Part shown: positions 26,595-34,237 of the stretch, one piece after another | Layout: each line of letters starts with the position of its first letter | Numbering within the stretch: position 1 is the first letter of the stretch | Source of the DNA: Bacillus pseudomycoides | GTDB lineage: Bacteria; Bacillota; Bacilli; Bacillales; Bacillaceae_G | DNA length: 64,000 nt | Reading direction: 5' to 3' | Assembly: GCF_022811845.1 (NCBI RefSeq) | Contig: NZ_CP064266.1 | Coordinates: forward strand, 2,542,001-2,606,000 | Notes under the pieces: model-generated | What the model saw: the letters and a program-made list of their open reading frames with translations, nothing else | Told to the model about the DNA's origin: nothing | The model's database searches: none | Made by a program: the position numbers and the translations under genes

Positions 26595-26894
26595 ATGAAT
26601 GAAACGATTCAATCAAATAAACTGTTTTATTTGATCATGGTGATTTTAATTGTGATTACAACAGTGAATGTAGGGTTTCGCTGGGATGAAGCATACTTTT
26701 TTGTCTATTTAGCACTTCATCTTCTAGGGCTTCTATGTATTGGAGGCGGAATGGTAGTTGAGAAAAGAAGTGAAGATGGAATTAATTATATATGTGTACT
26801 TGGTCTTATACTACTTCTAGCTGTACAAGGAATTATGAAATATAGCTCCATTTCTTTTCAAGATTTAAGTTTCTTCGTTAATATTTTTCAATAA
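26595..26894 (+). CDS. Small membrane protein, unknown function
   Basis: About 99 residues from ATG 26595, with three membrane segments (about 11-27, 33-56, 66-84) and a short acidic tail. The open frame extends upstream to 26487, but that part is repeat sequence (copy C), so it is unlikely to be coding. The nearest AAAGGA (26575-26580) is 14 nt away, a long spacing, so the start is uncertain. The gene precedes a second small membrane gene by 14 bp, probably in an operon. Confidence 0.6.
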   Translation: MNETIQSNKLFYLIMVILIVITTVNVGFRWDEAYFFVYLALHLLGLLCIGGGMVVEKRSEDGINYICVLGLILLLAVQGIMKYSSISFQDLSFFVNIFQ

Positions 26895-26908
26895 GGAGTG
26901 CTGAAGTT

Positions 26909-27094
26909 TTGTTATCAAAAAAACAAGTTGGCTATGTAGTTGTTTTACTTGGATTTATCTTAGTTATTGTAGGGAAAGTGTATTTAAACAATTATGAATA
27001 TGGGAAATATCTAAGTGGTTTCGGCCTTATTTGTTGGATTGCGGGTGCATTTCTTATTCCAACATATGAGCCGAAGAAACATACAGAGAGATAA
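26909..27094 (+). CDS. Small two-helix membrane protein
   Basis: 61 residues with two hydrophobic segments (about 5-24 and 34-52) and a basic end (EPKKHTER). Start is TTG 26909, with AAGGAG 11 nt upstream. It follows the preceding small membrane gene closely, so they are likely co-transcribed. No family recognised. The stop codon touches a bcr1-like repeat fragment. Confidence 0.6.
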   Translation: MLSKKQVGYVVVLLGFILVIVGKVYLNNYEYGKYLSGFGLICWIAGAFLIPTYEPKKHTER

Positions 27095-27144
27095 AGTGAA
27101 ACTTTAATTAGTGGGGGTCTTATTGCTCGTTAATGCGGGATAAA
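27091..27144 (-). repeat. Shortened bcr1-like repeat
   Basis: Minus strand reads TTTATCCCGCATTAACGAGC at one end and ACTAATTAAAGTTTCACTTT at the other, with the middle of the repeat deleted. Confidence 0.65.
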
Positions 27145-27208
27145 TAGAGAGTGTAGAATGGATAGGATTAAAGTTTCATAGCATAGTTTATATAGAATGA
27201 TATGTGTG

Positions 27209-27240
27209 AAAAACCTCTTCGAATGATGAAGAGGTTTTTA
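27209..27240. terminator. Bidirectional terminator
   Basis: 11-bp stem (27210-27220 with 27228-27238) with A and T flanks; it overlaps the stop codon of the minus-strand Sco gene. Confidence 0.85.
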
Positions 27241-27822
27241 TAATGCATCTTTAATTTTCTCAAGCACTTTTTTGCTGTTAAACCCACGTTCTCCCATACC
27301 AAATACTGCAATTAAACGATCATTTTCATCGAGTAGATAGGAGTTAGAAGTATGAATATAGAGTCCGCTTCCAGGGTCGCGGTACTGAAAGTTAAATGTG
27401 TCTGCTAGTTTTTTTGTTTCATCTTCATCCCCGCGAAGTAAGTGCCATCCTTTTGTTTTTTTCATTTCAAACGTATTGGAATATGTAGTTAATATTTCTT
27501 TTGTGTCGAACTTAGGATCAATGGTAATTGTAATAAATTCAACCTTTGTTCCAAACAGTTTTTCCTTCTCTAATTCGTCTCGTAAATGTTTCATTTTGTA
27601 TGTCGTAACAGGACAAATATCAGGGCATTTTGTGTATATAAATTCTACAAGTTTAAGTTTCTTCGGTAGTTGATCAAAAGATAGCGTTGTACCATTTACA
27701 TCCTCCATAACGATTCCGCGTGGTATTTCGGCAGAAGCTTTACGATAATCTGTAAAATAGTAAATTCCAATTCCAATTACAATGATTAAACCTAATGTGA
27801 ACGTAATATAAATTTTTTTCAA
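27238..27822 (-). CDS. Sco1/SenC-family protein
   Basis: About 195 residues. An N-terminal membrane anchor (about 3-21) is followed by a thioredoxin-like domain. The copper-binding pair is CPDICP (C-x3-C) and the distal ligand His lies in LYIHTSNSYLLDENDRLI. Sco proteins help load copper into the CuA site of cytochrome c oxidase or act in redox signalling, on the outer face of the membrane. I chose TTG 27822, since GGAGGAGG is 9 nt upstream; the frame runs on to 27894 without a ribosome binding site. It is divergent from the M48 protease gene. Confidence 0.9.
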   Translation of the reverse strand: MKKIYITFTLGLIIVIGIGIYYFTDYRKASAEIPRGIVMEDVNGTTLSFDQLPKKLKLVEFIYTKCPDICPVTTYKMKHLRDELEKEKLFGTKVEFITITIDPKFDTKEILTTYSNTFEMKKTKGWHLLRGDEDETKKLADTFNFQYRDPGSGLYIHTSNSYLLDENDRLIAVFGMGERGFNSKKVLEKIKDAL

Positions 27823-27979
27823 TTTCCATCCTCCTCCCAATTTTATTTTATAAGAAAAATCCGAAAATTTATGAGGAGGGATTGAAAATTGCATGACAAT
27901 TCGACGGATTAGCTTGTTCTATTTTAGAAGGAACGAACTTACAATAATAAGAGACAGGCAGCATAGAGGAGGAGATACC

Positions 27980-29242
27980 GTGAAAAAGGTTATTACATGG
28001 TCGCTTTTTTTGTACGTTGGTTTTGCGCTATTTATATATTGGTATTTATTTGGATGGAATCATGAGATTATTCCAGATATGTATAAAGGCACGAGTGCGG
28101 ATCCAGAGACATTTATGAATGCGAGAGAACTCACATTAAGTCAAGATTACTCGCGTGTGAAAAATTTACTCTTTTTCTTATCGACACCTTTGGAATGGAT
28201 TATTTTATTGCTTGTCCTTGTTTTAGGGATATCAAAGCGTTTTGAAAAGTGGTCAAAAGAAACGGCAAAAGTACGGGTCATTCAAGTTGCGATCTATCTC
28301 TTTTATTTATCATTACTTACAACTGCTCTTGCGCTGCCGCTACAATGGATAAGTCATCAAATTTCAATTGATTACGGTATTTCAACACAATCCACTGCGA
28401 GTTGGATTAAAGATCATGTCATTGATTTTTGGGTCAATTATATTATGATGTTTCTCATCGTTTCTGTCCTTTTAGGGCTGATTCATAAATTTCCGAAGCG
28501 ATGGTGGTTAGCAGGATGGGCGTTATCTGTACCATTTACAATTTTTTTAACATTTGTACAGCCCGTTTTAATTGATCCGTTATACCATGATTTTTCCACA
28601 TTACAAAATAAAGAATTAGAGGAGAAAATTTTAGCAATTGCTGACAGGGCACATATCCCAACTGAGCATGTATATGAAGTGAACATGTCTGAAAAAACAA
28701 CGGCGCTAAACGCATATGTGACAGGGATTGGATCGAATTCCCGAATTGTATTATGGGATACAACGCTCCAGCAGCTGAAGGATAAGGAAATTTTATTTAT
28801 TATGGCTCATGAGATGGGACATTACGTGATGAAACATATATATTGGGGCGTGGCGAGTTATATCGTGTTAACGTTTATAGGGATGTATTTGATTAGTCGT
28901 ATTATCAATATGTGTGTACGAAAATGGGGAGACACATTGCGCCTATCAAAGATGGCGTGCTTATCGATTATCCCATTGTTTTTTCTTATTTCCTCTGTGT
29001 TATCTTTTGCAGTAAGCCCACTATCAAACTATGTATCACGTATAGAAGAACGGGCGGCTGACCAATATGCTTTAGATATGACGAAGGATGGAAAGGCTGG
29101 TGTAAAGACGTTCCAGTATTTATCGAAAACAAGTTTAAGTCAAGTGAATCCACCGGCGTTAGTGAAGTTTTTCTTGTATACACATCCGCCAATTTTTGAA
29201 AGAATTCATGCGTTTGAGCAGTATGAGAAAGAAAAGAAATGA
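27980..29242 (+). CDS. M48-family metalloprotease (CAAX protease 1-like)
   Basis: About 420 residues with several membrane helices. The zinc motif is HEMGHYVMKH (about residue 276) and the third ligand lies in EERAADQYA. The N-terminal M48 extension and the helices place it near Ste24/CAAX prenyl protease 1 rather than HtpX. It probably cleaves membrane proteins or peptides at the cytosolic face. GTG 27980 has GAGGAGGA upstream; the frame extends to 27893 without such a site. Confidence 0.88.
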   Translation: MKKVITWSLFLYVGFALFIYWYLFGWNHEIIPDMYKGTSADPETFMNARELTLSQDYSRVKNLLFFLSTPLEWIILLLVLVLGISKRFEKWSKETAKVRVIQVAIYLFYLSLLTTALALPLQWISHQISIDYGISTQSTASWIKDHVIDFWVNYIMMFLIVSVLLGLIHKFPKRWWLAGWALSVPFTIFLTFVQPVLIDPLYHDFSTLQNKELEEKILAIADRAHIPTEHVYEVNMSEKTTALNAYVTGIGSNSRIVLWDTTLQQLKDKEILFIMAHEMGHYVMKHIYWGVASYIVLTFIGMYLISRIINMCVRKWGDTLRLSKMACLSIIPLFFLISSVLSFAVSPLSNYVSRIEERAADQYALDMTKDGKAGVKTFQYLSKTSLSQVNPPALVKFFLYTHPPIFERIHAFEQYEKEKK

Positions 29243-29259
29243 AATGAAATGAAATGAGG

Positions 29260-29284
29260 AGCAGCGGTGACGCTGCTTCTTTAA
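29260..29284 (+). terminator. Short terminator after the M48 gene
   Basis: 7-bp GC-rich stem (29260-29266 with 29271-29277) and a T-rich tail. Just before it lies a short GAAAT tandem run at 29236-29256. Confidence 0.6.
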
Positions 29285-29422
29285 TTGAATGGTTCTGTTA
29301 AAGTACAATGTTGATTTTTTCCTTTTTCTTGTTCAATGAAGCAGGTTAGTTGCACAAGAAGGAAAAAACAAACTTTTAATTGAAATTATTAGGGTCATTT
29401 TAATGAAAGGAGAGATCTGTTC

Positions 29423-30529
29423 ATGGAATTATCAAGGTCTCAACTATTTGCTTTAGAGCATATTACAAAGTATGGAAGGAACCATAAACAGGAGGCTAAA
29501 GCAACAATTAATCATATACTTAAAATGTCTAGTATATCGGATAAAATATTTGAAAATGCTGTCGCTAATTTAAAGTCTCATGCAAGGATTAGTCTACATT
29601 TTCATCTAGATAGACTAGATTCGACTATGAAAAGCGTTGCTGAAGCACTGCTTGAGCAGGGAGTATATAAGAGCCAGTTTGAAACGTTTTTATCTAATGG
29701 CAGCGTATCCGCTTACCCTGGTGGTGAACGTGATCTTTGGGAGAAGAGAATTTTTGGAGGAGCATATCAACTGGAGGGCGTAACCAATAACCAACGGCCT
29801 AAATATGGAGCACTAAATTTGATGTTACATCCAGATGGGCCTGCTCCACGTTTTGGATCATGCTATTTTCTTCTATCTCCTAAGGCCTCTTATCGTTCCA
29901 CATACACGTATTTGGATTCGCATCAAGATCCAAAAGAAAAGGGTACTTATGAAGAGTTTGACATCATTTTGGCTGCTCTCTTGGAAGAGGCGTTCTTAAG
30001 AGATTTTGCAATCGGTGAAAAAAATCTGACGCCAGCAAGATTAATCAATCATTTGCTGGTTAATCTGGAAAGACCGTTTACGGATCTAGCAAACAAAGAG
30101 CCAAAACGCAATCTTAATTACTATATTGAAGCCCAGGTTCATGGGGATATTTCTCTTAAAAAAGACGTGGAAGTGCTTGTTGCAGATCCTTCATTCAAGG
30201 ACACTCATGTAGGGAGAACCTTAGAACAAATGTGCCTTAAGTATTCCATTGATCTTTATTGGCACATGGGCTTTGTACTTATGGTAGACGAAGTTCCTGC
30301 GGATTTTAGAGGTTCAACAATGCCTTCTTTGGCAAGGCACATTGCACGAAAAAATTTTATCGATGCGAGCATAATTGGATCTGCTGCAATGGACTTGAAA
30401 CGAAATCCAGTATCTTGGAGCGATCGTGGAACTTATAAGGAGGTACTTCAGGAACTAAAACTATTGTGGCACGTTTTAGTGAGATATGGAAAGCCAAATC
30501 GAAAATTGAACGAAAGGTTGCATAATTAA
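29423..30529 (+). CDS. DUF3626-like protein, unknown function
   Basis: A 368-residue soluble protein with no signal peptide or membrane segment. Notable blocks are ISLHFHLDRL (about 55-64), YPGGERDLWEKRIFGGAYQ (about 98-116), RPKYGALNLMLHPDGPAPRFG and SCYFLLSPKASYRSTYTYL. An acidic TYEEFDIILAALLEEAF and DVEVLVADPSF follow. This order recalls DUF3626 proteins of actinobacteria and firmicutes. ATG 29423 has GAAAGGAGAG upstream. It stands alone, with no partner gene next to it. Family call is from pattern memory and moderate. Confidence 0.55.
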   Translation: MELSRSQLFALEHITKYGRNHKQEAKATINHILKMSSISDKIFENAVANLKSHARISLHFHLDRLDSTMKSVAEALLEQGVYKSQFETFLSNGSVSAYPGGERDLWEKRIFGGAYQLEGVTNNQRPKYGALNLMLHPDGPAPRFGSCYFLLSPKASYRSTYTYLDSHQDPKEKGTYEEFDIILAALLEEAFLRDFAIGEKNLTPARLINHLLVNLERPFTDLANKEPKRNLNYYIEAQVHGDISLKKDVEVLVADPSFKDTHVGRTLEQMCLKYSIDLYWHMGFVLMVDEVPADFRGSTMPSLARHIARKNFIDASIIGSAAMDLKRNPVSWSDRGTYKEVLQELKLLWHVLVRYGKPNRKLNERLHN

Positions 30530-30750
30530 ATTTTAATGTTGATATTTAGATAAAATTGAAAGGGAACCTTTTTGCAAGGTTTCCCAATCATTAGATGAAT
30601 AGACTCGCTACATTTTCAGCATTCTTGTTACAGAAATTATATAAATCATCGTCATCCATTCTTTATTTTACAATGCTAGTTTATGAAGCCTTTTTGATCA
30701 AACTCAAAAGGGTCTAGGATTGAGAGGCTTAAAAAATTATTCCTCGAGAT

Positions 30751-31278
30751 CTATATTTCTTTAGTTATATCATATTTCAACAATTGTCGTTTATCATAGA
30801 ACTTCTCATAAATAATACCCATTAAATAGAAAAATAATAGACCAAAACAAATGTGAATGAGTGTGAATTTAGCTCCAAATGAAGAAAATTCATACACTAT
30901 AACCGGTAATTTTGCAGTTGTCCAAACTCCTAGAAAAAATACAATGTACCGTATGCTCGCTCCTTTTTTTAATAAAAGTGCCGCGATTGGAAAAGCAACA
31001 TAGAGGGGACCAGCTGCAATTCCTCCTAATAATAGGGAGAACAAGATGCCATAGATGCCAGATTTTTTTCCCATATATTTAATTAATGTCTCTTTCTTCA
31101 CCCACTGGTCAAGCAATCCTACGAATATTAAGACAGGAGGAAGTAGAAACAGCATATCTAAAATACTTTTCCCTGTTAATTGCAATGCGTTCCATCCCAA
31201 CGGTTGGTTTATAAAAGTCAATATAATGAGTCCCAATAGTAAAATGAAAAAGAAACGATATCTTTTTAATTCATTCAT
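30751..31278 (-). CDS. Half-size permease, second subunit
   Basis: About 175 residues with five membrane segments. The core KYMGKKSGIYGILFSLLLGG and GPLYVAFPIAALLLKKGAS matches the core of the upstream gene product, so the two are paralogous halves of a permease resembling the ArsP_1/YraQ type (DUF318). ATG 31278 overlaps the stop of the first half (ATGA), so translation is coupled. The pair probably forms a heterodimer. The substrate is unknown. Confidence 0.75.
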   Translation of the reverse strand: MNELKRYRFFFILLLGLIILTFINQPLGWNALQLTGKSILDMLFLLPPVLIFVGLLDQWVKKETLIKYMGKKSGIYGILFSLLLGGIAAGPLYVAFPIAALLLKKGASIRYIVFFLGVWTTAKLPVIVYEFSSFGAKFTLIHICFGLLFFYLMGIIYEKFYDKRQLLKYDITKEI

Positions 31279-31757
31279 ACCATCACCACCCAAATAATAT
31301 ACGAGAATATGAGAGACATTAACAATGCAGATGCATTACGAGAATAAGCAAAACTTCGCCCAAATATCTTTTGTTCCATCGGTAAAGTTGTGATTCCTAC
31401 TGACATTAATGTAGACATTAATGCCGCAACTTGAGGGAGGCCCGCACCATTTTGGACTAATGTATTTCCAAGAGGAAACACAACAAAGCTTGGAATGAGT
31501 GCAACAGAGCCAATTATTGCTGAATAAACAATACCGATGAATCCAGATTTTTCCCCAATGATGGAAGAAATGAAGGAAGGCGTTAATATAGATAGTGATA
31601 ATCCAACGAAAAGCATAATTGATAGCATGGAAGGTATAAGATTACGAAACATTTTCCATGACTTTAATAGAGCATCTTTTGTTTTATTCCGATCCTTTAC
31701 AAAAGAAATACTGATAAGAATAATGGCTAAAGAATAAAGGAGAGCGCCATTAATCAT
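31275..31757 (-). CDS. Half-size permease, first subunit
   Basis: A 160-residue protein with five membrane segments. It contains SIIGEKSGFIGIVYSAIIGS and IPSFVVFPLGNTLVQNGAG, equivalent to segments of the second subunit. In single-chain ArsP_1 permeases both halves are fused; here they are separate genes. ATG 31757 overlaps the PadR gene stop by 8 nt. All three genes are one operon. Confidence 0.75.
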   Translation of the reverse strand: MINGALLYSLAIILISISFVKDRNKTKDALLKSWKMFRNLIPSMLSIMLFVGLSLSILTPSFISSIIGEKSGFIGIVYSAIIGSVALIPSFVVFPLGNTLVQNGAGLPQVAALMSTLMSVGITTLPMEQKIFGRSFAYSRNASALLMSLIFSYIIWVVMV

Positions 31758-32091
31758 GATTAGACTCTTTCAAGTCTTTATATTTGTCTAAGAAAAATGA
31801 TAAGTTTTTAATTTTTTCTTCAATATCTATTTGAAACTCTTCTAATTGTTTTTTTCCCACTGTAGTAATTTTGTACATCTTTCTCGGCTTATCTTGATCA
31901 GATGTGTCCAAATAAGACTCAACAGCACCTTCGTTTTCTAATTTTTTTAGGGTGCGGTATATGATGGCACTATCAATTGGATTGACGGGAAGCTCTTCCT
32001 CACATTTCTGCAGAAGTTTCCCTCCATAGCTATCGCCCTCTGTTAGAAACAGCAAAAGAAATGCACTTGTATGTCTCCCTGTATGTTTCAT
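31750..32091 (-). CDS. PadR-family transcriptional regulator
   Basis: About 113 residues. The winged helix contains TEGDSYGGKLLQKCEEELP and AIIYRTLKKLENEGAVESYL, and a C-terminal dimerisation helix follows. I prefer ATG 32091 (AAGGAGG 11 nt upstream); an ATG at 32112 in the same frame contains that site in its first codons. It leads a three-gene operon with two half permeases. Three nested inverted repeats with ACTGT arms lie upstream at 32139-32191, which suggests autoregulation of the operon. Confidence 0.85.
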   Translation of the reverse strand: MKHTGRHTSAFLLLFLTEGDSYGGKLLQKCEEELPVNPIDSAIIYRTLKKLENEGAVESYLDTSDQDKPRKMYKITTVGKKQLEEFQIDIEEKIKNLSFFLDKYKDLKESNHD

Positions 32092-32138
32092 AAAACATCT
32101 AACCTCCTTCATGAAATGTAAAAAATAATTTTGTTATC

Positions 32139-32191
32139 ATACTGTTAATAACATTATACTGTAGTTAACAGTAATATGTTACTGGCAGTAT
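32139..32191. promoter_or_regulatory. PadR operator cluster
   Basis: Outer arms ATACTGTTAATAACAT (32139-32154) and ATGTTACTGGCAGTAT (32176-32191) pair at 13 of 16 positions. An inner palindrome TACTGT-N4-AACAGTA lies at 32157-32173. A minus-strand TATAAT (32158-32153) is inside the cluster. PadR proteins typically bind ATACTGT-type palindromes. Confidence 0.7.
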
Positions 32192-32267
32192 AACCTTAAT
32201 ATAATTTCATGTCAATTCTAAAATAAACAACATGTTTTTGATCAAGCTTTATTCTAAAGCTACAAAC

Positions 32268-32405
32268 GGATCCGCCCATGCATAGAAGGGGTAGTACCTA
32301 TTTTCGTCCCATGCCATGTGAAAACAATAGAGAGGATGTTACTTTTTGTTTACATAGCCGTGATGTATATGTCAGAAAATCAAAATAGATTGTTTAGGAA
32401 AGAAA
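32268..32405 (+). repeat. Dispersed repeat family, copy B
   Basis: Fullest copy of a ~140-bp repeat, with blocks CCCATGCATAG, CCTATTTT, AGCCGTGATG and ATGTCAGAAAATCAAAA. Copies A (11042-11190) and C (26515-26582) share these in order. It ends 40 bp before the DUF1648 gene. Confidence 0.65.
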
Positions 32406-32445
32406 TATGTAAAATATGGTAGAATATAAAGGGGAGGGAGAGAAA

Positions 32446-32943
32446 ATGAAGACGTATATGAGGAAAACAAAACTGGAGAGATGGTTAGATGTTTTTTCAA
32501 TTCTTAGTATTGTCGTGATGATTGTATATATATTTATGAATTGGGCAACGTTACCTCATACTATTCCGACGCATTTTAACGCAAGCGGGGAAGCTGATGG
32601 TTTTGGTGGGAAGTGGAGGATATTTATTCATCCAATCGTTGGTCTAGGTTTGTATATTTTCTTTAACATATTAAATCGTTTTCCAAACCTCTTTAATTAT
32701 CCAACTGATATGACTGCAGAAAATAAACCGCTAATATTTGTGAATTCTCGTAAACTGTTAAGCTGGATGAACTTGCAAATTATTATGTTCTGTATGTATA
32801 ACACATGGGAAAATATACAGGTGGCTATAACAGGGAAAACGAGTATTTCTATGTGGCCTTTCATTATTTTCATTGCTGCTTTATTTGGGACAATGGTATT
32901 TTATATTGTAAGAGGAATGCGCATTGCTAATGCTACTTCATAA
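32446..32943 (+). CDS. DUF1648-domain membrane protein
   Basis: About 165 residues with four membrane segments. The DUF1648 signature is HTIPTHFNASGEADGFGGKW (about residues 39-58), shared with the N-terminus of SdpI-type immunity and signal-transducing proteins. The SdpI C-terminal part is absent, so immunity function is only a possibility. I chose ATG 32446, with GGGGAGGG 6 nt upstream. Confidence 0.8.
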   Translation: MKTYMRKTKLERWLDVFSILSIVVMIVYIFMNWATLPHTIPTHFNASGEADGFGGKWRIFIHPIVGLGLYIFFNILNRFPNLFNYPTDMTAENKPLIFVNSRKLLSWMNLQIIMFCMYNTWENIQVAITGKTSISMWPFIIFIAALFGTMVFYIVRGMRIANATS

Positions 32944-33031
32944 GAAAAGACTTAAGTGTAGGTTTAAAGTTTAGAAGATTACGAAATTTCATACGTAAAT
33001 ATGTGTTTCAGATTAATGGGGGTTGTTTTTA

Positions 33032-33967
33032 TTGTTTCAAAAAAGCACCACAAATGTACTATTCCAAACAAAATCATTACCAGCTATAAAAATGATCATA
33101 TCGATGTCTATTTTTGGCTCAATCGGATTTTTTTCAGTAAAAACAAATTTACCATCGTTTGAATTAGTGTTTGTTCGTTGTATTTGTGCCACTATATTTT
33201 TAACGTTATGTTGGATTGTGACAGGTCAGTTTAAAGAAGAGAAGTGGAACCGAAAAGAAGTGCTACAAATATTAGCGTGTGGTGTTTTTCTTGTTTTTAA
33301 CTGGGTGTTTTTATTTAAAGCATTTGAAGTTATGTCAGTGACGATTGCGATTTCTGTATATCATCTTGCACCAATTATCGTATTAATGATTGGGAGTGTC
33401 GTGTTCAAAGAAAAGTTAACAGTGTTATCTGTTATTTCGATTGTTATTTGTTTTCTCGGTACGATTTTAGTAGCGGGAGTAGATGGGAATATTTCTTTAG
33501 AGAAGTTAATGTCTTCTGGAATGGTTTGGGCATTACTTGCAGCGCTATTCTACGCATTTACGACCTTGTTAGGAAAAGGAATTAAACAAATAAGTGCATA
33601 TGCGATGACATTTTTACAAACTTTTTTAGGTGTATTTTTATTACTGCCATTTGTCGATTTTGGAGCATTTCAAGGGTTAACAGAGAGTAATTGGATTGCG
33701 ATTACAGCAACGGGACTTATCCATACTGGTTTCGTTTACTATTTATTCTTTGATAGCTTAAGAGATTTACCAACAAGGCTTATTTCTGTATTAGTGTTTT
33801 TGGACCCGGGTGTAGCAATTCTATTGGATACAGTATTTACGGGATTTCGACCGACCGTAATGCAGACAGCAGGAATTTTTCTTATTTTTATTGGAATGGC
33901 ACTTACTTTTCAAAAATCAAAAGCAAGAACAGGCGTACAAGAAGAAAAAGCTTATTCTGAAGTATAG
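33032..33967 (+). CDS. EamA-family (DMT) transporter
   Basis: About 311 residues with ten membrane helices arranged as two EamA repeats (about 20-150 and 165-300). Typical segments are FVRCICATIFLTLCW and SVYHLAPIIVLMIGSVVFKE in the first repeat, and LLAALFYAFTTLLGKG and DPGVAILLDTVF in the second. DMT transporters export or import small metabolites; substrate unknown. TTG 33032 is 9 nt after GGGGG; a TTG at 33023 is too close to that site. Confidence 0.85.
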   Translation: MFQKSTTNVLFQTKSLPAIKMIISMSIFGSIGFFSVKTNLPSFELVFVRCICATIFLTLCWIVTGQFKEEKWNRKEVLQILACGVFLVFNWVFLFKAFEVMSVTIAISVYHLAPIIVLMIGSVVFKEKLTVLSVISIVICFLGTILVAGVDGNISLEKLMSSGMVWALLAALFYAFTTLLGKGIKQISAYAMTFLQTFLGVFLLLPFVDFGAFQGLTESNWIAITATGLIHTGFVYYLFFDSLRDLPTRLISVLVFLDPGVAILLDTVFTGFRPTVMQTAGIFLIFIGMALTFQKSKARTGVQEEKAYSEV

Positions 33968-33991
33968 TAGATAGTATTACATAAAGTGCCC

Positions 33992-34025
33992 CCATCGTTG
34001 TTGTATAACAACGATGGTTTTTTTA
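33992..34025 (+). terminator. Terminator after the EamA transporter
   Basis: 11-bp perfect stem (33992-34002 with 34007-34017), 4-nt loop, T-run of seven or more. Confidence 0.92.
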
Positions 34026-34237
34026 TTTGTAAAGAGTAACAGATAGAAAATTTGAATAGGTTGTCAAATGTGATGTTGCTTCCGTTTGTTAGTCATTAAA
34101 GTAATGTTTTTGTATAAATGGATGTTGTGAAAAAGAATTAATTTTCAAAAAACTCCTTCACTTTCTGAAAAATTGTTATATAATATAAACATAAAATCAA
34201 ATCTGTTATAAAACAGTTTTAAAAAGGAGATGCTAAT

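Noticed and set aside
30586..30750. Short minus-strand frame of 22 codons after the DUF3626-like gene
   Set aside because: Too short, with no ribosome binding site.
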